48,077 nucleotides of DNA from JBBKXP01 sp038323615 (GTDB lineage Bacteria > Pseudomonadota > Alphaproteobacteria > Rhodobacterales > Rhodobacteraceae). The stretch covers positions 1-48,077 of the forward strand of contig JBBQHC010000010.1 in the NCBI GenBank assembly GCA_038323615.1. Direction: 5' to 3'. A program made the position numbers and the translations under genes. Shown here piece after piece: positions 9,336 through 17,918 of this stretch. The notes below the pieces were generated by a model. It saw nothing but the letters and a program-made list of their open reading frames with translations. It made no database searches and was not told the DNA's origin. Position 1 is the stretch's first letter, and each line of letters begins with the position of its first letter.

Positions 9336-9585
9336 GGGACGGCTCCGGTTTGTGTTGGCGGCGTTATAGGCAAAGTGGGCGCGGGGCGCGAGGGGGGAAT
9401 CCGTGTCCGGATATGTGCAGGAAGGCATGAAGATGTTGCAAACGTGCTGTAGCACTGGCGGTTTGAAATCTCTCATGACCAATGACACGCCACTGATTCA
9501 AGTAGCCCATACTCCCCTGCGCCTTCCCCCCACAAACCGTCGCATTCCGCCTGACCCTGGCCAGGCGATCCCGTAGATTGCAGCC

Positions 9586-10266
9586 ATGTCCACCCCCCTG
9601 CGCCTGCACTACGCCCCCGACAATGCTTCGCTTTGTGTGCGGCTGGCGTTGGAAACCTTCGGGCCGCCCTACAACACGGTGCTTGTCGACCGCGCCATCC
9701 AAGGCCAGAAATCGCCGACCTTTCTGGCACTGAACCCCAACGGGCTGATCCCGGTGCTGGAAACCCCTGACGGGCCGATCTACGAAACCGGCGCGATCCT
9801 GTTGTGGCTGGCCGACCGGGCCGGGGCGCTGATGCCTGCACCGGGTGACCCGGCGCGTGGCGCGGCCCTCACATGGCTGTTCTGGCTGTCCAACACGCTG
9901 CACGTGGCGGAACGGGTGCTGTTCTACCCCGAGAAATACATCGGCATCGATCAGGCCGAAACGCTGCGCGCGGCGACCCGTCAGACGATCACTGCCCACC
10001 TTGATGTGCTGAACGCGGCGAACCCGGACTGGCTGCACACCCCGTCGATCCATGCCTGCTACCTTGCGCCGCTGCTGCGCTGGCCCGCCCTTTATGGCGG
10101 CGATCCGGCGTGGTATGACCTGCGGAATTGGCCGAACCTGCTGGCCTTTGCCCGCGTTTACGAAACTACCGTCCCTGCCCTGAAAGCCGCCAAAGCCGAG
10201 GGGCTCGGTCCAACTCCTTTCTCCGCTCCCACCATGCCCGATCCACCCGAAGGAAGTGCCACCTGA
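9586..10266 (+). CDS. Glutathione S-transferase family protein
   Basis: 226 residues. An N-terminal thioredoxin-fold GST domain (LRLHYAPDNASLCVRLAL; LNPNGLIPVLETPDGPIYETGAILLWLAD contains the cis-Pro and the Glu-Thr glutathione-gamma-glutamyl site). It is followed by an all-helical C-terminal domain. It likely conjugates or reduces small electrophiles with glutathione; the substrate is unknown. Its stop overlaps the start of sdaA by one base (TGATG), so the two are co-translated. Confidence 0.88.
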   Translation: MSTPLRLHYAPDNASLCVRLALETFGPPYNTVLVDRAIQGQKSPTFLALNPNGLIPVLETPDGPIYETGAILLWLADRAGALMPAPGDPARGAALTWLFWLSNTLHVAERVLFYPEKYIGIDQAETLRAATRQTITAHLDVLNAANPDWLHTPSIHACYLAPLLRWPALYGGDPAWYDLRNWPNLLAFARVYETTVPALKAAKAEGLGPTPFSAPTMPDPPEGSAT

Positions 10267-11639
10267 TGTTTCTCTCAGTGTTCGATATGTTCAAAGTCGG
10301 CGTCGGCCCGTCATCGTCCCATACCATCGGCCCGATGGTCGCGGCGGCGCGGTTTCTGGATCATCTGCGCGCCCAGCCGTTCAAAGTTGCGGGTTTGCGG
10401 GCCAGCCTGCACGGCTCGCTCGCCTTTACCGGCGTCGGGCATGCGACGGACCGGGCGGTCATCCTTGGCCTCGCCGGGTTTCGGGCCGAAAATTACGACG
10501 CCGCCAAGGCCGAAGCCGAGCTGGCGCGGATCAAGGCCGAGGGGCACGTGACGCCTGACGGCCTGCCGCAACTGGCCTTTGTTCCCGCCGATCATTTGCT
10601 GTTCGATTACGGCCCCGCCCTGCCCGGCCATGCCAACGGGATGATCCTGAAAGGCACCGACGCGCAGGGCGATGTGGTGACGCAAGTGACCTATTATTCG
10701 ATCGGTGGCGGTTTTGTTCTGACCGACGCGGAACTGGCTGCGGGCAAAGACACCGACACCGGTCCGCCGGTCCCGTTTCCGTTCAAATCGGCGGTCGAAA
10801 TGCTGGGTATGGCGGCGGCAAGCGGGCTGACGGTGGCGGCGATGAAGCGCGCCAATGAACTGGCCCGCCGTCCGGCAACCGAGATTGACACCGGCCTTTC
10901 GCGGATTTGGGAAGTGATGAATGCCTGCATAAACAGGGGCTTGGTGACCGACGGCATCCTGCCCGGCGGCCTTAAGGTGCGCCGCCGTGCCAAGGGGATC
11001 TGGGACGCGCTGCAGGCCGAACGCGGGTTGAACCAGACCCCGCCGCACACGATCAACGATTACATGTCAACCTACGCGATGGCCGTGAACGAAGAAAACG
11101 CCGCCGGTGGTCAGGTCGTGACGGCCCCCACGAACGGGGCGGCGGGCGTGGTGCCCGCGACGATCCGATACTGGCTGGACCATGTGCCGGGGGCCACGGT
11201 CAAGGGAGTGCCGGATTTCCTGCTGACGGCGGCGGCAATTGGCGGGCTGATCAAATTCAACGCCTCGATTTCTGGAGCCGAGTGTGGCTGTCAAGCCGAG
11301 GTCGGATCAGCGGCGGCGATGGCGGCGGCAGGTCTGTGCGCGGTCATGGGCGGGACGCCGGAACAGGTGGAAAACGCTGCCGAGATCGCGCTTGAACATC
11401 ATCTGGGGATGACTTGCGACCCGATCCGCGGTCTGGTGCAGGTGCCTTGCATTGAACGTAACGGGCTGGGCTGTATCAAGGCGGTGTCGGCGGCATCCCT
11501 CGCCCTGCGCGGTGACGGCGTGCATCTGGTCCCGCTGGACGCGGCGATCGAAACGATGCGACAGACCGGGGCCGATATGTCGGAAAAGTACAAAGAGACC
11601 GCGCTGGGCGGGTTGGCGGTGAACGTGCCGAACTGCTGA
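10266..11639 (+). CDS. sdaA: L-serine ammonia-lyase (iron-sulfur, single chain)
   Basis: 457 residues. It deaminates L-serine to pyruvate and ammonia using a [4Fe-4S] cluster. The N-terminal beta domain carries GVGPSSSHTIGPM (residues 12-24). The alpha domain contains candidate cluster cysteines C340/C342 (GAECGCQAEVGSA), C384 and C395 (GMTCDPIRGLVQVPCIERNG). Length and fusion of both domains match the single-subunit bacterial type. The start was placed at the ATG overlapping the GST stop, because the upstream extension is not family-like. Confidence 0.96.
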   Translation: MFLSVFDMFKVGVGPSSSHTIGPMVAAARFLDHLRAQPFKVAGLRASLHGSLAFTGVGHATDRAVILGLAGFRAENYDAAKAEAELARIKAEGHVTPDGLPQLAFVPADHLLFDYGPALPGHANGMILKGTDAQGDVVTQVTYYSIGGGFVLTDAELAAGKDTDTGPPVPFPFKSAVEMLGMAAASGLTVAAMKRANELARRPATEIDTGLSRIWEVMNACINRGLVTDGILPGGLKVRRRAKGIWDALQAERGLNQTPPHTINDYMSTYAMAVNEENAAGGQVVTAPTNGAAGVVPATIRYWLDHVPGATVKGVPDFLLTAAAIGGLIKFNASISGAECGCQAEVGSAAAMAAAGLCAVMGGTPEQVENAAEIALEHHLGMTCDPIRGLVQVPCIERNGLGCIKAVSAASLALRGDGVHLVPLDAAIETMRQTGADMSEKYKETALGGLAVNVPNC

Positions 11640-11678
11640 CATTTGCCAATCATTGCGCGACAGAGCCGCCGCGACCGG

Positions 11679-13205
11679 TCAGGGCCAGACGGTCCGGTAG
11701 ATCGTGAATTCTGCTGCCTGTTGCGGCGCCATCGGCTGCGGTTCTTGCAGAACTGACAGCGGGTCTGGAATCCCGGCGAAGGCCGCGAACATATCGCGAT
11801 TGACCCGCCAATCCGCAAAATAGCCGATGTTTTCCCCCTGCATGAAAGCGGCGAGGTTTCGATTCTGCAGCGCTGTATGCGCCGGACCGCTGACCACGCC
11901 GTCCAAATTGACGACACGCTGACCGGCGCCTGCAAAATAACCCAACGCACCGCTTTGCATGGCCCCCAGTACGGCATCTTGGGGCAGTTTGGCGATGATA
12001 TCCTGCGCCACCGCGGCATAGCCTTTGACCCCAGAGAAGCTGTTCCAGTTTTCCGGCGCGACCTGGCCGTGCAAGCGTGCCAGTCCAGGCAGGTTGAAAA
12101 CAACCAGCAGCGCAGCAATGGCGACAGGCAATCGCCACGTCACTCCGGGACGCGTGGCCAGACGATCAAAGGCAAGCGCCACCGCGCCGATCATCGCCAG
12201 CCAGACGGGCAGGAAATAGCGATCGAAGAACCAGAATACCGGCAAGTAGAAAACGTAAAAGGCGGCGAGCATCATCGCCGCGCCGACAAGCAGGTGCAGA
12301 CCGGTAACCGGCCTGCGGCCACTCAGCACCCAGACCATGGCCAGCAGCCCACCAGAAGCCAAAACGATGCCCAGATTTGTGCCGGCATCGCCGCCGCCAA
12401 TCTCGGCAAGAATAACCAGCCCATAGAACGCGGCCGACGGCAAATCCAACCCCAAGTCACGGTAATGCAGAACCAACTGGTGCACCGCCCGCCCGCTTTC
12501 CGGAATCGGGGTGCCGAAATTGATCTGGCACCAGACCCACCACGGCAACACCACCGTAGTGGCCGCAGCCGCCACCATTGCAGCCCGGCCAAAGCCAACC
12601 CGCCACAGTGCCAGCAGGCCGATCAAAAGAACAAGAAACGCAGTGTCGATCCGCGCCAGCAACGCCAATCCGCAAAGCACACCTAGCAGGATCAGTCGGC
12701 CAGGCCCGGCATCACGGGTCACCCCCCCGGCAACCAGCGCGGCCATCATCCCGATCGTTGCCGCAAGCGAGGTCTCCAGCCCGTTGAGCGAATTGCTGAG
12801 CACCGCCGGGGCGGTCGCGGCAAATATCGTCGCCAAAAGCACTGTGACCGGGCGCGCGCCGGACTGGACCAATACGCGGCCCAGCAGCCCGACACCGATG
12901 ACGCCGAACAGCCCGCTGATCGCGATGGTCCAGACAACGGGCCACCGCGGATCATCGCTGAACCAAAAGGCGGGCACTTGCAGCAGGGCGATCAGCGGCT
13001 GAAATCCCGACGTCGGGATCACGCCATCGGTCGTCGGCCCCAGTCCGGCGGCAATGTTGCGGCTGATCGACAGCGTATAATACGTGTCATCGGGCAAAAA
13101 CAGCCGGTCGAGGTGCAGTAGTGGCTGAAAGCCGATGACCGCCGTCACCATCAAAGCAGCAAAGACCCCAAGCCAGATCGCGCGCTCGCCTGTCAGCCTG
13201 ACCAA
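11679..13205 (-). CDS. Membrane glycosyltransferase of the GT-C type (TTG start)
   Basis: 508 residues with about ten hydrophobic helices. The first periplasmic loop carries LPDDTYYTLSISRNIAAGLG followed by a segment ending TSGFQPL. The Asp-Asp pair and the TxGFxPL box are hallmarks of lipid-phosphate-sugar-dependent GT-C enzymes (ArnT/PMT-like). An upstream in-frame stop at 13227-13229 leaves only the TTG at 13205 as a plausible start, and it follows AAAAGGG at good spacing. It probably transfers a sugar from a polyprenyl-phosphate donor to an envelope acceptor; the acceptor is unknown. Confidence 0.82.
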   Translation of the reverse strand: MVRLTGERAIWLGVFAALMVTAVIGFQPLLHLDRLFLPDDTYYTLSISRNIAAGLGPTTDGVIPTSGFQPLIALLQVPAFWFSDDPRWPVVWTIAISGLFGVIGVGLLGRVLVQSGARPVTVLLATIFAATAPAVLSNSLNGLETSLAATIGMMAALVAGGVTRDAGPGRLILLGVLCGLALLARIDTAFLVLLIGLLALWRVGFGRAAMVAAAATTVVLPWWVWCQINFGTPIPESGRAVHQLVLHYRDLGLDLPSAAFYGLVILAEIGGGDAGTNLGIVLASGGLLAMVWVLSGRRPVTGLHLLVGAAMMLAAFYVFYLPVFWFFDRYFLPVWLAMIGAVALAFDRLATRPGVTWRLPVAIAALLVVFNLPGLARLHGQVAPENWNSFSGVKGYAAVAQDIIAKLPQDAVLGAMQSGALGYFAGAGQRVVNLDGVVSGPAHTALQNRNLAAFMQGENIGYFADWRVNRDMFAAFAGIPDPLSVLQEPQPMAPQQAAEFTIYRTVWP

Positions 13206-13414
13206 TTTGTCTGCCCTTTTCGCTGCTCATTTTGGCGGGACGGTGCAAGAGCCTCATGCAGTTGTCCAGATCGGCAGACTGTTTCGGTGCATATCATTGG
13301 TGGATCGTGCCCCACCCGATACGGTCGCGCGGAACTGCGGCTGGATTTTGAGTTGACTGCCTGCGTCAAAATCGGACTGGACGCTGCCGTTATCCGCACC
13401 TACCCCTGCGTCCC

Positions 13415-14350
13415 ATGACCCAGGACCGCATCCTTCTCGGCGTCGCCCTCATGCTGGGCTTTTGCGTCAGCGCCCCGCTGATCGATGTGGCGTCGAAACT
13501 TGCGGCCCAGACGATCCCGGTCGGGCAGGTCACCACCGCCCGTTTCGTGGTGCAGGCGGCGCTGATGTTGCCTGTCGTCCTGATCCTTGGACACAGTCTG
13601 CGGATCAGGCGCGACGTGATTGTGCCGCTGGCCCTGCGCGCCCTGTTCCTGATCTTGTCGACCTACTTTTTTGTTGCAGCGGTGCAGGTGATGCCGATTG
13701 CCGATGCCTTGGCCATCGCGTTTGTCGAACCGTTCCTGCTGTTGGTCCTTGGCAGGTTCCTGTTCAACGACGAGGTCGGGCCACGCCGGATCGGGGCCAG
13801 TGCGGTCGGGTTCGCCGGGTCGCTGTTGGTGATCCAGCCCAGTTTTGCCGCCTTCGGCACAGTCGCCCTTTACCCCCTTGGCACCGCGCTGTTCTTTGCG
13901 GCCTATATGCTGGTCACACGGTCGCTGCGCCAAAAGGTGCATCCGGTGCCGATGCAATTTCACACGGCGGCAGTTGCCACGCTGATCTGTGTGCCGGTGA
14001 TCTGGCTGGCCGATGGCAGCGGCATTGTCAGCCTTGATCCGGTCTGGCCGGCGGGGCTTGACTGGGTCTGGCTGTTCGGTGTCGGGGCCGCCTCGGCTGT
14101 GGCGCATATGCTGATGACATACGCGCTGCGCTATGCCCCCTCGGCCACGCTCGCGCCGCTGCATTACCTTGAGATCGTCAGCGCCGCCGCACTTGGCTAT
14201 GTCATCTTTGACAATTTCCCGAATCCCCTGACATGGACCGGGATCGGGGTCATTGTCGCCTCGGGTCTTTATATCGTCCACCGCGAACGGGTGACGGCGC
14301 GACGCGGATCAGTGGTGTTGCCGATGGCCGCCCGCCCAACTGCTGATTGA
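13415..14350 (+). CDS. DMT-superfamily (EamA) transporter
   Basis: 311 residues, about ten transmembrane helices in two EamA repeats. The first repeat ends around AIAFVEPFLLLVLGRFLFNDEVG. The second ends around LAPLHYLEIVSAAALGYVIFDNFP. The length is usual for drug/metabolite exporters of the inner membrane. The substrate cannot be read from sequence. It is divergent from the GT-C gene and convergent with the thiamine pyrophosphokinase gene. Confidence 0.92.
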   Translation: MTQDRILLGVALMLGFCVSAPLIDVASKLAAQTIPVGQVTTARFVVQAALMLPVVLILGHSLRIRRDVIVPLALRALFLILSTYFFVAAVQVMPIADALAIAFVEPFLLLVLGRFLFNDEVGPRRIGASAVGFAGSLLVIQPSFAAFGTVALYPLGTALFFAAYMLVTRSLRQKVHPVPMQFHTAAVATLICVPVIWLADGSGIVSLDPVWPAGLDWVWLFGVGAASAVAHMLMTYALRYAPSATLAPLHYLEIVSAAALGYVIFDNFPNPLTWTGIGVIVASGLYIVHRERVTARRGSVVLPMAARPTAD

Positions 14351-14406
14351 CCTGCGGGTCGGTGGTCACGTCAAAATCCGGTCCACGGCTGGTGCCGCGC
14401 ATTGCC

Positions 14407-15063
14407 TCACTGCCCGCGAACCGCCGCTATCACCGACGGCAGCGCCTCAGGCGGCAGACTAACCAGCAGCGGCCCTGTCGCCCGGATGTCGACTTGCGGT
14501 GCGGCGACTTCGTTTGACGGGCTGATGAATCCGGTCGGGTGCATCGCCGCATCACTGACCGGCCAGCGCAGTCCCTTGGTGTCGACCCGTACATCCGCCA
14601 GCGGCAACAGCGACAGGCGCATGCCTGGCGACAGATCCAGCCCGACATGGCCCCGCGGCACCAGAAAGCTCACATCGTCCGGCCCCAGCAGAATGACCAT
14701 GCGGTCGCGATACCGGGCCAGCACATTCAGCACGGCCAGCGTGTGATCCAGCCGACCGCCGGAAAAACCGACTGCGACGATCAGCGGTGCGGCAACCCGG
14801 ATCAGGCATTTTTCAAAATCGGTGGTGCTTTGTTCGGCAACCGGATGCAGACAATCGGCAAAGGCCTGGTGTGCCGCTGCGCCAAGGCTGTCCATATCTC
14901 CGATGACGGCACGCGGGCGCAACGCCATCGCCAACACCGCATCGGCCCCACCATCGGCGGCCACCAGTATTGGCGCATGGCTTAAGGCAATGGTAATATC
15001 GGCGGGCCTAGGGTTGGCACCGCCCACAAGGGTCACTGCGTCGAAACTGTCAACAATGATCAT
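14407..15063 (-). CDS. Thiamine diphosphokinase
   Basis: 218 residues. It pyrophosphorylates thiamine to thiamine diphosphate with ATP. Motifs of the TPK catalytic domain are ADGGA (36-40), GDMDS (55-59), TDFEK (81-85) and GGRLDHTLAVL (from 102). A C-terminal thiamine-binding beta region follows. The gene is monocistronic and divergent from the acidic protein gene. No TPP riboswitch is apparent in the 146-bp upstream gap. Confidence 0.93.
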   Translation of the reverse strand: MIIVDSFDAVTLVGGANPRPADITIALSHAPILVAADGGADAVLAMALRPRAVIGDMDSLGAAAHQAFADCLHPVAEQSTTDFEKCLIRVAAPLIVAVGFSGGRLDHTLAVLNVLARYRDRMVILLGPDDVSFLVPRGHVGLDLSPGMRLSLLPLADVRVDTKGLRWPVSDAAMHPTGFISPSNEVAAPQVDIRATGPLLVSLPPEALPSVIAAVRGQ

Positions 15064-15209
15064 CGCCCGCCCGCATTACCCGCTGATTTGGAAACATGCC
15101 TTGAAAGTGCCGCGAAATAATACCCGTAATAACGCCTTCCTGTTCCGGATTGCGAACCAATTCATGGTAAACCCTGCGTTGCTGGATGTGGGAGAAAGCG
15201 AGCAGTAAA

Positions 15210-17462
15210 ATGGTAGGCCCGAGCAAGATTCTAACCGTTTCGTACGGAACGTTCTCCTGCACACTTGAGGGGTTCGATGATTCGTTCGACACGATGAAGG
15301 CGATCGCCGAGTATTTCCGCGATCTGGCAGCGGACGATCGGTATTTCGGCGCAGAGCCGCCGACGCCCGATGCCGAAATGTTGACACGCATCGCCGAACG
15401 CGAAGTGTCGCGCCGGGTCGAGGCACGGATGGACGCATCCGGCATCACCCTGCGTACTGGCGCCGCGCTTAGCAACGCTGCTGATGCGGGCGACGCGATT
15501 TCCGACGATGACGTCGAGGATGACGTCAACGCCGTTGCCGCCGACGAAACCGCCGAAACGGATGTCGCCCCGGCGATGCCCCCCGCGGCCAAGGCCGTGC
15601 CAATGGCGCCGCTGGCCGCGCCGGCACCGTCGGCGGTGTTGGACGATACGTTAGATCAGGATACCGGCGTGGCGGTGACGGCCGACGCAGCTGGTATTGC
15701 CGCCGGACGCGGGACTGGGGATTGGTCTGCCGACCTTGCCCCGACGCTCGCAGCACCCGCCCCGGCGGCACCCGTTTTCGATGAACCGGCCCCGATCTTG
15801 GCCGACACCGACAGCATTGCAGCCAAACTGCAACGCATCCGCGCCGTTGTCGGACAAAACCGCGCCGACTTTGACGCGGTCGAGGATGATAATACCGCCG
15901 TTGATCCGCTTGACGACGATAGCGACAATCAGGCCCTGCACGACGCCCTTGGCGCGACTGACCTGAACGGCGACGACGATTCGACAGACGCCGATATGGC
16001 TGCGGACGATGTGGCCGAGGATGATCAAGACGACAGCACTTCGACTGATGACAGCGAAACCCTCGCTGCGATGATGACCCGGATGGATCAGGCCGACGAC
16101 GACACCGTGTCGGCCGACGCTGAACCCGCTGTGACCAGGGCTCGTGCCGAACCTGCCGTTATATTGTCGGCCCCGGCCGACGTGCAGTCCGTCCGTGCCC
16201 GTGTCATCCGGATGAAGAAAAGCGATTTCGAACGCGCCGTCGCCAAAGGCCAACTCGAGGCCGAAACCGACGATGACGACGAGTCCGCTGGCGACGATTT
16301 TGCCAACCTGCCCGAGATACCCGATTTGGCCACACTCGACGGCCTCGACGACCTTGACATCTTTGGCAGCGTCGACGCCGACATGGGCCTGTCCGCCGAA
16401 GAAGAGGCGGAACTTCTGCAAGAACTGGCAGAGGTCCGGCGCGAATCGGATGAGGCAGAGGCAGAGGCAGATGCAGAGGCGGATGAAGGTGAGGACGATC
16501 TCGATGACGTCGCGACCGACGATACCGATGACGTCGCGACCAAGGATCTCGATGTCGTCGCGACCGATGATCTCGATGACGTCGCGACCGATGATGCCGA
16601 AGTCGTCGCGACCAAGGAAGTCGCGACCGACGATGCCGCCAAAGTAAGCGACGACGAACGCGACGATGCCGCAGAGGTAGATTTCGACGACGCGGACGAT
16701 GGCGAAAACGACGATCATGACACCGCATCGCAGCACGATCCGCGCCCCGGCCGCGCCATTCTCAGCGCCCAGCCCGAGGCGGACGAGGCGGCGATGTCAC
16801 GCATCCTGTCGCAGACTGACGCTGAACTGCTCGAACCCGAAGGGAGCCGTCGCCGTCAGGCGATCGCCCAACTCAAAGCTGCCGTCGCCGCAACCGAGGC
16901 GGCACGCCGGATGGGCGAAGCCGCACCGGTTGACGACGCGACGGAAAATGCGTTCCGCGACGATCTTGATCAGGCCGTGCGGCCGCGCCGTGCCATCCCC
17001 GACGGGCAGCGTCGTCCGGATGCAGAACGACCGCGCCCGGCGCCCCTGAAACTGGTTGCGTCACAGCGGATCGACGTGCCGGGCGCGGTCGCAGCGCCGG
17101 CCTCGGGCACGCCAGTCCGCCCGCGCCGGGTGCAGGTCGAAACCATCGACAACGCACCTGCGACAACCGACACCGGGTCTTTTGCAGACTACGCCGAAAG
17201 CGTCGGCGCGACCACGCTGCAGGACTTGCTGGAAGCGGCGGCAGCCTACACCGCCTTTGTCGAAGGGATGGAAGATTTCTCGCGCCCCGAAATCATGAAA
17301 AAGGTGCGCCAACTGTCGCCCGAAGATTTCAGCCGCGAAGACGGTCTGCGCTCTTTCGGCACGTTGCTGCGGCAAGGCCGGATCGCCAAGATCCGCAACG
17401 GTCGGTTCCAGATATCCGACCAGACGCGGTTCCGCCCCGAGGCGATGGCAGCGCGCGGTTAA
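15210..17462 (+). CDS. Large acidic protein with conserved N- and C-terminal segments
   Basis: 750 residues from the ATG at 15210 (MVGPSKILTVSYGTFSCTLE); an upstream ATG at 15186 would add eight residues. The first ~80 residues (…SFDTMKAIAEYFRDLAADDRYFGAEPP) and the last ~90 (SFADYAESVGATTLQDLLEA, then EIMKKVRQLSPEDFSREDGL) look folded. The middle is an extremely Asp/Glu/Ala-rich disordered stretch with internal repeats. I recall the N-terminal sequence as conserved among Rhodobacterales proteins of unknown function. No signal peptide or membrane segment is seen, so it is probably cytoplasmic. A strong terminator follows. Confidence 0.88.
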   Translation: MVGPSKILTVSYGTFSCTLEGFDDSFDTMKAIAEYFRDLAADDRYFGAEPPTPDAEMLTRIAEREVSRRVEARMDASGITLRTGAALSNAADAGDAISDDDVEDDVNAVAADETAETDVAPAMPPAAKAVPMAPLAAPAPSAVLDDTLDQDTGVAVTADAAGIAAGRGTGDWSADLAPTLAAPAPAAPVFDEPAPILADTDSIAAKLQRIRAVVGQNRADFDAVEDDNTAVDPLDDDSDNQALHDALGATDLNGDDDSTDADMAADDVAEDDQDDSTSTDDSETLAAMMTRMDQADDDTVSADAEPAVTRARAEPAVILSAPADVQSVRARVIRMKKSDFERAVAKGQLEAETDDDDESAGDDFANLPEIPDLATLDGLDDLDIFGSVDADMGLSAEEEAELLQELAEVRRESDEAEAEADAEADEGEDDLDDVATDDTDDVATKDLDVVATDDLDDVATDDAEVVATKEVATDDAAKVSDDERDDAAEVDFDDADDGENDDHDTASQHDPRPGRAILSAQPEADEAAMSRILSQTDAELLEPEGSRRRQAIAQLKAAVAATEAARRMGEAAPVDDATENAFRDDLDQAVRPRRAIPDGQRRPDAERPRPAPLKLVASQRIDVPGAVAAPASGTPVRPRRVQVETIDNAPATTDTGSFADYAESVGATTLQDLLEAAAAYTAFVEGMEDFSRPEIMKKVRQLSPEDFSREDGLRSFGTLLRQGRIAKIRNGRFQISDQTRFRPEAMAARG
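16494..16628 (+). repeat. 24-bp tandem coding repeats (five units plus a partial)
   Basis: Five consecutive 24-bp units (16494-16613), then a 15-bp partial unit, each encode an octapeptide of the form (D/K)D(L/T/A)(D/E)(D/V)VAT. Units differ by a few bases. They lie in the acidic disordered middle of the 750-residue protein and could vary in copy number between strains. Confidence 0.9.
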
Positions 17463-17482
17463 AGCCACGCCGCGAACAACCA

Positions 17483-17511
17483 AAGGCAGCGCCGCCAGCG
17501 CTGCCTTTTTC
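17483..17511 (+). terminator. Intrinsic terminator after the acidic protein gene
   Basis: A perfect 11-bp stem (AAAGGCAGCGC / GCGCTGCCTTT) with a 5-nt loop (17494-17498) runs into a five-T tract. It starts 20 bp after the stop codon. Confidence 0.93.
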
Positions 17512-17553
17512 AATTTCCGCCCGAAAGAAAACCTCTGTCCACGCATCTTCCGA

Positions 17554-17581
17554 GCGAAAATACCGGCGCCGCAGGCATCCC
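17554..17581 (+). repeat. Candidate dispersed intergenic element, copy A
   Basis: The segment holds GAAAATA followed by GCCGCAGGCATCCC. A similar arrangement (AAAATA … GCCGGAGGCATCCC) occurs at 33605-33634. Both lie in non-coding DNA downstream of genes. Similar motifs are common between genes in Rhodobacteraceae as I recall them; genome-wide copies would confirm. Confidence 0.4.
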
Positions 17582-17669
17582 ATACAGCCTCATGCGCGGC
17601 GACCGACAGCCGGTCGATCACTTGCAACCATCCCAACATCAGCAACGCGGCGGCAGCCGCGCCTTTGGA

Positions 17670-17918
17670 TCAGTCCCGCTCGGGTTCGCGCGGCGCGTCC
17701 GGGTCGGCCTGCCCGATGCCGCGAAACACGGACCGGAACGGCAGTGCCCATGCGACACCCAGAAAGATGTAGATCAACAGTTCGACCGCGAATGGGGCGC
17801 GGTTCAGATTGCTCATGATCGTTGCGGCAATCACCACATAGACAGGCAGCCAGACCAACAACAGCACCAGCGCCCAGCGGCGGCGTGATTTGTATGACAG
17901 TTTTTGTTTCTGGGCCAT
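17670..17918 (-). CDS. DUF2842 family membrane protein
   Basis: 82 residues with a basic N-terminus (MAQKQKLSYKSRRRW), two hydrophobic helices (about 15-37 and 45-64) and a charged tail (PREPERD). It matches the small DUF2842 proteins found next to purA in Rhodobacterales; function unknown. Its ATG shares one base with the purA stop (TGATG), indicating coupling. Confidence 0.88.
   Translation of the reverse strand: MAQKQKLSYKSRRRWALVLLLVWLPVYVVIAATIMSNLNRAPFAVELLIYIFLGVAWALPFRSVFRGIGQADPDAPREPERD

Noticed and set aside
13193..13399. 68-residue minus-strand frame upstream of the GT-C gene
   Set aside because: No ribosome-binding site, low-complexity Ser/Arg composition and it overlaps the start of the real gene in another frame.
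15651..16736. 361-residue minus-strand frame with repeated GRDVIEI-like sequence
   Set aside because: Its repetition merely mirrors the 24-bp coding repeats of the acidic protein on the plus strand.
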